Assembly: GCA_041879425.1 (NCBI GenBank)
Contig: CP090855.1
Location: 248,001-312,000, forward strand
Length of the DNA stretch: 64,000 nucleotides
Direction: 5' to 3'
Source: Vibrio pomeroyi
GTDB taxonomy: Bacteria > Pseudomonadota > Gammaproteobacteria > Enterobacterales > Vibrionaceae
In this document: positions 1 through 8,117 of the stretch, one piece after another
Layout: each line of letters begins with the position of its first letter
Position numbering within the stretch: position 1 is the first letter of the stretch
The notes under the pieces: model-generated
The model's database searches: none
What the model was told of the DNA's origin: nothing
What the model saw: only the letters and a program-made list of their open reading frames with translations
Made by a program: the position numbers and the translations under genes

Positions 1-501
1 AATACCAGAATGAAAGCTCCAGTATTCATCTAATTGGGCGACATTCGAAAACTCAACATACCCCGAAATGACTGTCTCTTTTTGAAAATCAGATACGGAC
101 GCTGATGAATAGTTGACTTCATTCTCTGTGCGCAATGCAGACAGACGTAGCGTCACCTCTTGATGGTTATCTTCAATAGTGGCGGGTAATTTGAAAGTAT
201 AAGGTAGGCTGAGAGAGGCCATATTTTGTCTTCTGCTTACCGAATCACTCGAGCCAATGTCATCATTGTCTAGGCGAAATACTTCGTTTGGATCAAAGTT
301 ATTGATACCAAAAGTAAATACGTCGGTGTCGTTAAGAAGCACGCTGGTTGCAAAATTTCGCTCAATCTCCTTGCGGACAAGATCAGATATCGTATCTGCA
401 GAAGCTACGGAAGGAACAAGTAAACAGAATACAGGGACAACCAGTGTCCGACATGTATTCGCCAAAGAAAATGGCTTTGAATGTGGCATTTCTCTTATCA
501 C
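1..501 (-). CDS. Exported protein of unknown function, N-terminal part only
   Basis: An open frame runs leftward off the window, so only the first 167 codons are visible. I chose a GTG start because AGGAAG lies 7 bases before it; an ATG four codons further in (489) has no comparable site. Residues 1-34 form a signal peptide (basic start, hydrophobic core, ending PSVASA), so the protein is exported. The rest mentions DLVRKEIERNF and alternates polar and hydrophobic residues, as outer-membrane barrels do. A solitary autotransporter-like barrel is possible but I cannot confirm a family. The neighbouring GGDEF regulator is transcribed the same way but starts upstream, with only 65 bases between them, so the two may be cotranscribed. 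Confidence 0.6.
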   Translation of the reverse strand, partial: MIREMPHSKPFSLANTCRTLVVPVFCLLVPSVASADTISDLVRKEIERNFATSVLLNDTDVFTFGINNFDPNEVFRLDNDDIGSSDSVSRRQNMASLSLPYTFKLPATIEDNHQEVTLRLSALRTENEVNYSSASVSDFQKETVISGYVEFSNVAQLDEYWSFHSGI

Positions 502-566
502 TAAAGTACTTCCTAGCTCAAACGCTAATAGAAGTATAAATTCAAATTTCTAAAAGAGCTCGCTAA

Positions 567-1538
567 CTAACGAGCAAGCTCCAAAATATTGCGTTGTATG
601 AAGGTGTTTCTGCCACTTTGCTTTGCTTGGTAAAGAGCTTGGTCAACCTTTTCGTATATAGAAGCGATGGACTCGTCACCTTCAGGAACAAATGAGAGTA
701 CACCTTGTGACGCTGTCACCCTATCTGATACGGTGGAGTGCTCATGGGCGTAGTTCATCTCATGCAATGCTTCTTTTACTCGAGTCGCGTGCAATTTGGC
801 GGCTTCGCTGTCCGTGTCGCTTAAGATCAAAACAAACTCTTCACCACCGTAGCGGCCAACAAACTCACCCGCACGAACGAACAGTTGTTTCAAGGTATTG
901 GCAAGCCCTTGTAAGCACTTATCCCCTTGAATGTGGCCGTAATTATCGTTGTAAGGTTTAAAGAAGTCTACATCTAGAAGTATGACAGTCATGGATATAT
1001 TACGTCTTCCGTGCCACGCAATGCTCTCTTCAAGCTTAGTATCCATATATCGACGGTTGTATAATTTGGTTAAGCCGTCTTCGTTGGCTTGTTGTTGCAG
1101 GAGGATATTGAGTTCTTCGAGTTTCGCGGTACTTTGTTTTAACTCACGCCTCATGTGCGCGATGCGTTGCATCGCAATCAACTTAGAATTGAGGACCACT
1201 TTATTGACCGGCTTGATAAGGTAATCATCACCACCAGCATCAATCGCTTTGGCGATCATTTCTGGTTCTTCATGACCACTCAAGAAGATGATAGGCACCC
1301 ACTCTGGAAACTTTCTGCGAACCTCGTTAGCGACCTCAAAACCGTCCATGTCTGGCATGCTAATATCGAGTAAAACAAGTTCAGGATCAAAATCAGAATA
1401 AACGTTCAGGGCTTCTTTTCCGCTACCGACAGCTTCCACGATATGACCCAGTTGTTTGAGTCGAATAGCAAGTTGCATCCTGTCTAGTTGAACATCATCA
1501 ACCAGCAATATGCGCATCGAAGATCCCTTTTCTATCAT
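567..1538 (-). CDS. Response regulator with GGDEF diguanylate cyclase domain
   Basis: A receiver domain (starts MRILLVDD, phosphoacceptor Asp in LVLLDISMPDMDG, Lys in LIKP) is joined through a helical linker to a GGDEF domain. The active site reads GGEEF, with the upstream LLDVDFFKPYND metal/guanine region intact, so it should make cyclic di-GMP from two GTP when phosphorylated. The usual RxxD inhibitory site five residues before GGEEF reads RAGE, so product inhibition may be weak. Layout matches PleD/WspR-type regulators of the biofilm-motility switch; no partner kinase is beside it. Starts: a TTG at 1580 has no ribosome site; ATG at 1538 follows AAAGGTG and ATG at 1517 follows AAGGG. I use 1538, but 1517 is equally plausible. 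Confidence 0.9.
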   Translation of the reverse strand: MIEKGSSMRILLVDDVQLDRMQLAIRLKQLGHIVEAVGSGKEALNVYSDFDPELVLLDISMPDMDGFEVANEVRRKFPEWVPIIFLSGHEEPEMIAKAIDAGGDDYLIKPVNKVVLNSKLIAMQRIAHMRRELKQSTAKLEELNILLQQQANEDGLTKLYNRRYMDTKLEESIAWHGRRNISMTVILLDVDFFKPYNDNYGHIQGDKCLQGLANTLKQLFVRAGEFVGRYGGEEFVLILSDTDSEAAKLHATRVKEALHEMNYAHEHSTVSDRVTASQGVLSFVPEGDESIASIYEKVDQALYQAKQSGRNTFIQRNILELAR

Positions 1539-1669
1539 CACATCACCTTTATCTAGTGTTGAATATTCACAGTAGCTCAAATTTGGGCTTAAATCATGCC
1601 CTAATCTCTATATTATATTGACTTTTTTACAGATCTTTTTAGCATTGTTTCTTTTTAAAGAGAAATACT

Positions 1670-2107
1670 ATGTCAGACGCTACAAACAACGAAGTACAAG
1701 AAATCGATTTAACCACTATCTCGCCAGAGCTTCGCCAAGTTATCGAATTTGATGAAGTGCCTAAAGAGATGCACAACATGGTTACTTCTATTCATGAGGT
1801 GTCTGAAGAAGCAGTGCGTGAAACTTGGAGCAGCCTTCCAGCAAGCGCACAAAATGTTTTGGACAACTTCGAGCAATTCCACGCTCTAATCTCTGTTAGC
1901 CAAGCTTTTGCTGGCGTAAACATGATGGAAGAGTTCCCTACTCTTAAACTTCCAGAAGGCATGACTGACGAAGAGAAAGAAGAGTACCGAGCTCAACTGC
2001 TAGACCAAATTTTACATAACTGCGTAAAAGACATGGCTAAGCAAATCAAGAAAGCTCGTCGTGATGCTATCTTGAAGCGTGATTTTAAAGAAGTTTTTAC
2101 TAAGTAA
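1670..2107 (+). CDS. DUF3069-family protein
   Basis: A 145-residue acidic, mostly helical soluble protein with no signal peptide, membrane segment or recognisable catalytic motif. I recognise it as the DUF3069 family, restricted to Vibrio and relatives and of unknown function. The start is preceded by AAAGAG. It is a single-gene unit, divergent from the GGDEF regulator and closed by a strong terminator at 2157-2190. The C-terminal third is rich in Lys/Arg (QIKKARRDAILKRDF), so it could bind nucleic acid or a partner protein, but that is a guess. Confidence 0.8.
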   Translation: MSDATNNEVQEIDLTTISPELRQVIEFDEVPKEMHNMVTSIHEVSEEAVRETWSSLPASAQNVLDNFEQFHALISVSQAFAGVNMMEEFPTLKLPEGMTDEEKEEYRAQLLDQILHNCVKDMAKQIKKARRDAILKRDFKEVFTK

Positions 2108-2156
2108 GTCGCTAAGCGCCTAACTTTAGGCTAGCGCCAACAGTAATACTGATGAC

Positions 2157-2190
2157 TAAGCCGCATGTTGCTTCAGCAAGCGGCTTTTTT
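2157..2190 (+). terminator. Rho-independent terminator after DUF3069 gene
   Basis: AGCCGC pairs with GCGGCT, with an inner TTGC/GCAA pairing, followed by a run of six T. It lies about 50 bases after the stop codon at 2107. Confidence 0.85.
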
Positions 2191-2418
2191 GTACCTGCTG
2201 CTTTTTCTCTTCGTCAATTATCTGTTTACTCATCGATATTTCACCTCGTTAAGCCATTGCATAAATAATATGACTTTGCACTCATACAGTGTGGCTCAAA
2301 ACTGGCAGTTATACCGTATAAAAATGACGCATGTCTCCATTCATGGAATAAAGATCGTATTTTCAGAGCCTAGGACCGACGACATCACGACAATATCGAA
2401 ATGCAGAACTTGTCAGAT
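2191..2418. other. Intergenic region with no gene seen
   Basis: About 230 bases between the terminator and the end of modC. An open frame crosses it on the plus strand, but it begins inside the terminator hairpin, has no ribosome site and resembles nothing I know. I see no repeat or RNA motif. Confidence 0.5.
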
Positions 2419-3525
2419 TTAATGTGTCACCGCGATATCTCGTTGAGCAACACTCACACCTTTGATCTGCGCATAAACGCGTTGGCCAATTTCTAGATTA
2501 AGTTCGTCCAATGCCCACAGAGTGATGGTTGCCCATAAGTAGCATCCAGGCTCCAACTCTAATTCAACGGCCACACTCTGCTTGTTCGTGCCCTGCTGGT
2601 GAGTCTCTACGCTTTTAATGGTCACAGGAAGGATGTTACGTATAGATGTGCCTTGCGGCTGTTCTAGCGTGATTGAGACATCATTTGCCCTAACTTGCAG
2701 CCTAACTGTCGCACCTATTTCACTCGATACCTTCTGAACCCATAATGACGTCGATTTTCCAAGCGTTAATCGAGACAGCGCATAATCATCATTGTGGTCT
2801 GCGAGAGTCGCTTCAAACAACGAGCTTTGTTCCGAGAAGGATTGCCAAGGCTGCATCGCTCTTGATGCCCATACTTCTTCCGTGACACCCGAAGAAATCA
2901 CTTTGCCTTGATCGATAATGACCAAGTGATTCGCCAAGCGTAAGATCTCATTAAGACTGTGCGTGACATAGATAATTGGGATTTGAACGGTTTCGGATAA
3001 GTTCTCCAAAAACGGCATCACTTCACGCTTACGAGGTAAGTCGAGAGAGGCTAAAGGCTCATCCATCAACAGAATACTCGGCTTAGACAACAAAGCACGG
3101 CCAATCGCCACACGTTGCTTCTCGCCACCTGACAAACGTGCAGGATAACGATCAAGTAATGAGCCCAAAGACAACAATGACACGATTTGCTCAAAATGCC
3201 CCTTATCAACGCCTTTGATTCCGTATTTGAGGTTCGCTGACACCTTCATGTGTGGAAACAATCGCGACTCTTGGAACACATAACCCACATTACGTTTGTG
3301 AGTCGGCAAGTTAATGCCCTTGTCACTATTAAATAAGGTCGTACCTGATACGCTGATCAAACCTTTGTCTGGCTGTTTAAGACCGCTAATCGCATTAATA
3401 AGAGATGTTTTACCCGCACCAGAACGACCAAAAATAGCCGTAATACCGCTACTTGGTAGTGATAAGTCGATATCGAAGAAAGTTTCGCCAAGCTGTTGTT
3501 GGTATTGGAGGATCAAAGCACTCAT
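2419..3525 (-). CDS. modC: Molybdate ABC transporter ATP-binding protein
   Basis: The ATPase of the high-affinity molybdate importer ModABC, on the cytoplasmic face. Walker A GRSGAGKT is at residues 33-40, the Q-loop at about 85, the signature LSGGEKQ at 131-137, Walker B ILLMDEP at 151-157, and the switch His lies in YVTHSLNE. Residues ~290-355 form the C-terminal TOBE/Mop-like molybdate-binding domain typical of ModC; at 368 aa the length is normal. The start overlaps the modB stop by 4 bases, so the two are translationally coupled. Molybdate supply fits the need for molybdenum enzymes such as nitrate reductase; nitrite reductase genes lie later in the window. Confidence 0.96.
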   Translation of the reverse strand: MSALILQYQQQLGETFFDIDLSLPSSGITAIFGRSGAGKTSLINAISGLKQPDKGLISVSGTTLFNSDKGINLPTHKRNVGYVFQESRLFPHMKVSANLKYGIKGVDKGHFEQIVSLLSLGSLLDRYPARLSGGEKQRVAIGRALLSKPSILLMDEPLASLDLPRKREVMPFLENLSETVQIPIIYVTHSLNEILRLANHLVIIDQGKVISSGVTEEVWASRAMQPWQSFSEQSSLFEATLADHNDDYALSRLTLGKSTSLWVQKVSSEIGATVRLQVRANDVSITLEQPQGTSIRNILPVTIKSVETHQQGTNKQSVAVELELEPGCYLWATITLWALDELNLEIGQRVYAQIKGVSVAQRDIAVTH

Positions 3526-4220
3526 GCATTACCTCCTAGTCGTTGTGCCGACTTCTTATTGAGCCATTCAGAGAGCATCAATGATCCCAGCGCTATCACA
3601 ATAGAAATCATACACAAACGTGCCGCTTCCATTTCTGCACCAGGGGTTTCAATAAAGGTGTACATAGCCAAAGGAATGGTTTGGGTTTCACCAGGGATAT
3701 TTGAAACGAAACTGATCGTCGCGCCAAACTCACCTAAGCTTCTTGCAAAAGAAAGCATGGTGCCAGTAATGATCCCTGGGATCATAAGAGGCAATGTAAT
3801 TGTGAAGAACACGCGAATAGGCGACGCGCCTAATGTGGCTGCCGCTTCTTCCAATTTGCTGTCGACCGTTTCTAGGCTGAGTCGGATAGAGCGAACCATT
3901 AAGGGCAACGCGACAACAACACACGCCAATGCCGCTCCCTTCCAACTAAAGCTGAATACAATACCAAACACCTCATTGAGCCAAGAACCAATGATGCCTT
4001 GTCTGCCCATCATCACCAGCAACAAATAGCCAATGACCACTGGCGGAAGAACCAAAGGCAGATGCACGATGCTCTCAACAATGCTTTTGCCAGCAAATTG
4101 TTTCTTAGCAAGCAGCCACGCTAAGCCAATGCCGATAGGAATCAACCATAAGATGGCAAACCCAGCAACTTTCAAGCTCAGCATTAAGGCTTGGTATTCG
4201 TATTCCGATAAGTAACTCAT
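3522..4220 (-). CDS. modB: Molybdate ABC transporter permease
   Basis: Inner-membrane permease of the molybdate importer, 232 residues with about five to six hydrophobic helices. The cytoplasmic EAA loop that docks on ModC is clear (EEAAATLGASPIRVFF). It begins directly after the modA stop and overlaps modC by 4 bases, giving the canonical modA-modB-modC order. No ModE gene or clear ModE operator is visible nearby, so molybdate-dependent control cannot be shown. Confidence 0.96.
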   Translation of the reverse strand: MSYLSEYEYQALMLSLKVAGFAILWLIPIGIGLAWLLAKKQFAGKSIVESIVHLPLVLPPVVIGYLLLVMMGRQGIIGSWLNEVFGIVFSFSWKGAALACVVVALPLMVRSIRLSLETVDSKLEEAAATLGASPIRVFFTITLPLMIPGIITGTMLSFARSLGEFGATISFVSNIPGETQTIPLAMYTFIETPGAEMEAARLCMISIVIALGSLMLSEWLNKKSAQRLGGNA

Positions 4221-4988
4221 TTAACGCACTTCAAATCCAAAACTGTTCAAAATGTCCTTCGCTTTTTCTGTGTCTAGGAAAGTATAGAACTCTTCTGCAA
4301 TCACTTTGTCACTCATTTTCGCTACAGGGTAACGTATTGGAGTATGCAAATCAGACGGGAACGTCTCTATTAGATTCACTTCTTTAGAGAGCAGCGCATC
4401 GGTTTTGTAGACAATACCGAGTTTCGCTTCACTGCGTTCGACTAAAGCCAATGCCATACGAACATTGTTACTTGGTGCTAATCGAGTGCTCACATCATCC
4501 CATACACCTAACGTTTCTAATGCTTCTTTCGCATAGATACCCGCAGGAACCGACATTGTGTTGCCTACTGCAAGTCTTTCATTCGTCAGTAGTTTAGTCC
4601 ATTGGTCACCCTGTGAGAGATCCAACGATACAGAAGAACCTTTAGGGGCAATCAGCGCAAGCTCGTTCTCACATAAATTCGTGACATTGTCACTAGCAAC
4701 GTATTTCCGGTCGACTAAATGCGTCATCCATTTTTCATTGGCTGAGATAAAAATGTCTGCTGGAGCCCCTCTTTCAATCTGTCTCACCAAAGATGATGTG
4801 CTGGCATACACAGGGATAACATCAACCGTATGGTTCTTTTCAAACTCTTCAACTAATAGGTTAACCGCGTTGGTCATGGACGATGCAGCGTAAACTCGTA
4901 GCTTTTCTGCCGCTAAAAGATGAGTCGAGCTCAACGAAGCCGTTAATGCTAAGGTGACAAGGGTGACTAGCTTTTTCATTGTTCTCAC
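4221..4988 (-). CDS. modA: Molybdate-binding periplasmic protein
   Basis: Periplasmic receptor that hands molybdate to ModBC. Residues 1-27 are a Sec signal peptide ending LLAA, and the mature protein opens with EKLRVYAASSMTNA, the ModA hallmark in which the serines bind the oxyanion. Other family motifs are YASTSSLVRQIERGAPADIF and PAGIYAKEAL. Its 255 residues are typical. It starts 47 bases after cobQ on the same strand, so read-through from cobQ is possible; no terminator separates them. Confidence 0.95.
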   Translation of the reverse strand: MRTMKKLVTLVTLALTASLSSTHLLAAEKLRVYAASSMTNAVNLLVEEFEKNHTVDVIPVYASTSSLVRQIERGAPADIFISANEKWMTHLVDRKYVASDNVTNLCENELALIAPKGSSVSLDLSQGDQWTKLLTNERLAVGNTMSVPAGIYAKEALETLGVWDDVSTRLAPSNNVRMALALVERSEAKLGIVYKTDALLSKEVNLIETFPSDLHTPIRYPVAKMSDKVIAEEFYTFLDTEKAKDILNSFGFEVR

Positions 4989-5035
4989 TTATCTATTGTT
5001 CGTTTGATTTCTTAACCGATATTTCCAGTTCAAAC

Positions 5036-6502
5036 CTAGGCTTTAAGCTCAGGCCAAAGCAAATCAAGATTTAAGTGCTCTTCGATAGCATCAGCGATTC
5101 GATTAATACCCAACTCTTTAAGTTGTTCATGGTCAATCGCGGTTACATCACTGGCTCCTGCCCATTCGCAGATCAAAGATAACGCATCACTGTTATCAAA
5201 TACGCCATGCAGGTAAGTACCAAAAATCGAGTTGTCTTGATTTACCGCGCCATCAAGGTTGCCTGATTCTAACTGAACCGGTGAAGCCGTTTCATTGACA
5301 TCAGTCCTACCTACGTGAATTTCGTAACCTTTTACTTGTGCTGTTTTTCCATCTAGCGTCATGGTGCCACGCACGTTAGTTAAGGTTTTCTGCTGCGTTA
5401 AGGTCGTTTCAGTATCAAGATACCCTAACCCTTCACTACTACCAGGTTCGCCCTCGACACCATCGGGATCGTGCATGATGTTTCCTAGCATTTGGTAACC
5501 ACCACAAATGCCCATCACTTTGCCACCTAAACGTAAGTGACGTTGAATATCTTTATCCCAACCTTGCTCTTTTAGGTAATCCAAATCGGCTCTTACTGAC
5601 TTTGTACCCGGCAGGATGATCAAATCCGCGTTGTTAACACGCTCGCCTTTGCCAACGTAACGTAAATCAATCGAAGGATTGAGCCTTAGTGCATCAAAGT
5701 CCGTGTGATTGCTGATTCTGGTTAGCACCGGAACCACGACCTTAAGCTTAGCTTCTCCATCAGACTCTTGAGCAGACGTAATCGCATCTTCCGCTTCAAG
5801 GTTAAAACCATGCAGGTATGGTAATACGCCAATTACTGGCTTACCGGTTTTCTCTTCTAACCAATCGAGACCCGATTGAAGCAACGCGATATCGCCTCTA
5901 AAACGGTTAATCACAAAGCCTTTGACGCGAGCTTGTTCAGATTCAGATAACAAAGCTAATGTGCCGTAGAGATGCGCGAACACGCCGCCACGGTCAATAT
6001 CAGCCACGATGATGACTGGGATATCCGCTTTCTCCGCAAATCCCATGTTAGCGATATCATTTTCACGTAGATTGATTTCAGCTGGGCTGCCCGCACCTTC
6101 AATCATCACGCTTTCGTATTCAGCAGAAAGTCGGTCAAATGAATCGATTACTGTATTCATCGCGACTTTCTTATAATCGTGATAACCCGTCGCTTCCATA
6201 TTACTCAGGGCACGACCTTGAAGAATCACTTGTGCACCCGTGTCTGAATTTGGTTTGAGCAATACAGGGTTCATGTGAACCGACGGTTCGATATTGCAAG
6301 CTTGCGCCTGAACCGCTTGCGCGCGACCAATTTCACCACCATCTTTTGTCACTGCACTGTTTAGAGCCATGTTTTGTGGCTTGAATGGTGCCACTTTGAT
6401 GCCTTTTCTGGCCAATACACGGCATAAACCTGCCACCAAAACACTTTTTCCGGCATCTGACGTTGTCCCTTGAACCATAAGGGCGCTTAATGGTGCTCGC
6501 AT
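5036..6502 (-). CDS. cobQ: Adenosylcobyric acid synthase, glutamine-dependent
   Basis: CobQ/CbiP amidates four side chains of adenosylcobyrinate diamide to give cobyric acid in cobalamin synthesis. An N-terminal P-loop-like synthetase domain (MVQGTTSDAGKS) is followed by a class-I glutaminase domain with the nucleophile Cys in GICGGYQMLG (residue ~333) and the catalytic His in GTYLHGVF. At 488 aa it is full length. I start at the ATG at 6502 (MRAPLSALMVQG), because the longer TTG start at 6532 has no ribosome site and adds residues that CobQ proteins lack. No other cobalamin gene is adjacent, so it may serve salvage with genes elsewhere. No cobalamin riboswitch is visible upstream. Confidence 0.95.
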   Translation of the reverse strand: MRAPLSALMVQGTTSDAGKSVLVAGLCRVLARKGIKVAPFKPQNMALNSAVTKDGGEIGRAQAVQAQACNIEPSVHMNPVLLKPNSDTGAQVILQGRALSNMEATGYHDYKKVAMNTVIDSFDRLSAEYESVMIEGAGSPAEINLRENDIANMGFAEKADIPVIIVADIDRGGVFAHLYGTLALLSESEQARVKGFVINRFRGDIALLQSGLDWLEEKTGKPVIGVLPYLHGFNLEAEDAITSAQESDGEAKLKVVVPVLTRISNHTDFDALRLNPSIDLRYVGKGERVNNADLIILPGTKSVRADLDYLKEQGWDKDIQRHLRLGGKVMGICGGYQMLGNIMHDPDGVEGEPGSSEGLGYLDTETTLTQQKTLTNVRGTMTLDGKTAQVKGYEIHVGRTDVNETASPVQLESGNLDGAVNQDNSIFGTYLHGVFDNSDALSLICEWAGASDVTAIDHEQLKELGINRIADAIEEHLNLDLLWPELKA

Positions 6503-6777
6503 TCGTACTTCAATCCTTAATGTTTTATTCAATTTATAGCGATAGGCATTCTTTTACTTCCACCATCTTAACGCCATTGCCGAGTAGATGCTCAATAAAA
6601 TGAATGGAAAATGAATACCTTACTCACTCTGGATTCAACCCTAGTGTTGTTTAATAGCTCCATCGAAACGCAGCTTACAAACGAAAATAAGCGCATCAAC
6701 AAAAAACTTACTAACAAAAAGAAATGTTTCAAATTCAGAAAAACGTTTCTAACAAAAACAACATTAAGGGATTCATC

Positions 6778-7173
6778 ATGAAAAAAACTGTATTAGCTAT
6801 CGCAACCACTATTATTCTTGCTCCTACTTTCGCAATGGCTGGTGACCACCATAACAACACAAACAGTAACAGCAACAAACACGAGAGCCCTATTGCTTAC
6901 ACAGGACCAATTGAAACCGTATCTGTTGCAACACTGCTTGCAGACACAAGCATGTTCTCAGAGCAGGACGCAATTGTAGACGGTAAGATTGTTCGTCAGC
7001 TTAAGAATGACACGTTTATCTTCTCTGACGGCCAAAGCGAAATTCAAATTGAGCTGGATGACGATATCCACCTAGCACAACCGCTAACGGCAGATACTAA
7101 AGTTCGTATCTTCGGTGAGTACGAAGGTGGTAAAACACCAGAGATCGAAGTTGACCACATTCAAGTGTTGTAA
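6778..7173 (+). CDS. BOF-domain (YgiW/YdeI-type) periplasmic stress protein
   Basis: A 131-residue protein with a signal peptide (MKKTVLAIATTIILAPTFAMA) and a C-terminal bacterial OB-fold, recognised by VDGKIVRQLKNDTFIFSDG, IQIELDDD and VRIFGEYEGG. This is the NirD/YgiW/YdeI family, linked in enterobacteria to tolerance of peroxide, cadmium, acid and antimicrobial peptides; the molecular role is unsettled. The linker after the signal peptide is rich in His, Asn and Ser. I start at 6778, where AAGGG precedes the ATG by a good distance; an upstream in-frame ATG at 6724 would add 18 residues and spoil the signal peptide. It is a single-gene unit ended by a terminator at 7223-7245. Confidence 0.88.
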   Translation: MKKTVLAIATTIILAPTFAMAGDHHNNTNSNSNKHESPIAYTGPIETVSVATLLADTSMFSEQDAIVDGKIVRQLKNDTFIFSDGQSEIQIELDDDIHLAQPLTADTKVRIFGEYEGGKTPEIEVDHIQVL

Positions 7174-7222
7174 GCTTCAAAACTCAAAGATCTCGCTTTA
7201 AATAACGAGCTTCAATAAATTG

Positions 7223-7245
7223 GCCTGCATATTGCAGGCTTTTTT
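7223..7245 (+). terminator. Rho-independent terminator after BOF gene
   Basis: GCCTGC and GCAGGC pair around a five-base loop and are followed by six T. Confidence 0.85.
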
Positions 7246-7283
7246 GTATATACTGCCGAAAATACAATTTATATGGAGTCACC

Positions 7284-7808
7284 ATGCTAGGTCGCACAAA
7301 CAAGACTGTCCTTCTGGGGTTAGCTGCACTGTGTTCATTCTCTGCGTCTGCAAACAACTTTAACTACAACACATTCGAGCTACGCATGGGTACAAGCCCG
7401 AGTACTTTCGGTGGTGAAGTGACGACAATGTTCACCCAGAACTCTCACTTTGTTGCACGTATCGATTCTGAGTTTGAGAGCGATTGGGATGCGGCTGTCG
7501 GTATGGGATTTAACGGTCCAATTAATCAATTTGCTGACGTTACTGGTCAAATGCTGTTACACAACATTGAACGTAATGACGATAACCATATTAAAACTGA
7601 AATCAACATCGGTTTAAGAGCTTGGCTAATGGCGAACGTTGAAGTTAACGCACGTCTAGGTCAGCTGATCGACAACGACGACACTCGTTCAATTGTTGGT
7701 GTTGGTGCGCGTTTCCACTCTACTGATCAACTTTCTGTTGGCCTAGATATGCGAAACAATGGTACTTACGGTCACCAAATCCTAATGTCAGCTCGATTCG
7801 GTTTCTAG
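7284..7808 (+). CDS. Small outer-membrane beta-barrel protein, unknown role
   Basis: A 174-residue protein with a clear signal peptide (cleavage near FSASA-NNF) and alternating hydrophobic strands throughout, ending in phenylalanine (SARFGF). That terminal aromatic residue is the usual Bam signature of outer-membrane barrels; about eight strands would fit. I recognise no family beyond conserved Vibrio hypothetical proteins. ATATGGAGTCACC precedes the ATG. It lies just after the terminator of the BOF gene, so it has its own promoter in a space of under 40 bases. Confidence 0.75.
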   Translation: MLGRTNKTVLLGLAALCSFSASANNFNYNTFELRMGTSPSTFGGEVTTMFTQNSHFVARIDSEFESDWDAAVGMGFNGPINQFADVTGQMLLHNIERNDDNHIKTEINIGLRAWLMANVEVNARLGQLIDNDDTRSIVGVGARFHSTDQLSVGLDMRNNGTYGHQILMSARFGF

Positions 7809-8117
7809 AACCAATAAACAGTTCAAACATGGTAAGTAACTGATTTAGTTACAGTTAACTTACTGTGCCAGACTTCAAGGCTAATCGATTTTGATACTGA
7901 TTAGCCTTAATTACCCTCTTATTATCCCCTGTTTTGTTTCGATCTTTTTGAGACAAAAACCTAAAATCCTTTCGATTTTTCTCCGCACTAAATCTTTGTT
8001 TTAAAGTTATTTTTATATAACAAATTTATTAATAAAAGGTAATTGATAAAACCACTTTACGGTAGTACGACGTACTGCTACTCTCTTCCAAAATTCAAAC
8101 AGAGTGAAGTACCGTAA
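7809..8117 (+). promoter_or_regulatory. Leader of the chemoreceptor gene with inverted repeats
   Basis: This 309-base gap first holds a 10-bp perfect hairpin at 7877-7908 (AAGGCTAATC with GATTAGCCTT), a possible weak terminator for the barrel gene. Before the chemoreceptor it holds a small palindrome at 8064-8076 (arms AGTACG/CGTACT around one base) and a 9-bp inverted repeat, TTTACGGTA at 8056-8064 with TACCGTAAA at 8110-8118. The second arm includes the first base of the start codon. Confidence 0.5.

Noticed and set aside
257..553. 98-codon plus-strand frame
   Set aside because: Antisense to the exported protein gene, which has a signal peptide and proper start.
2165..2422. 85-codon hydrophobic frame after DUF3069
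   Set aside because: It begins inside the terminator hairpin, has no ribosome site and resembles no family.
4989..5035. ModE operator before modA
   Set aside because: Only 47 bases lie between cobQ and modA and no convincing ModE palindrome is present.
6503..6777. Cobalamin riboswitch upstream of cobQ
   Set aside because: No B12-box or matching secondary structure is visible in the 275-base gap.
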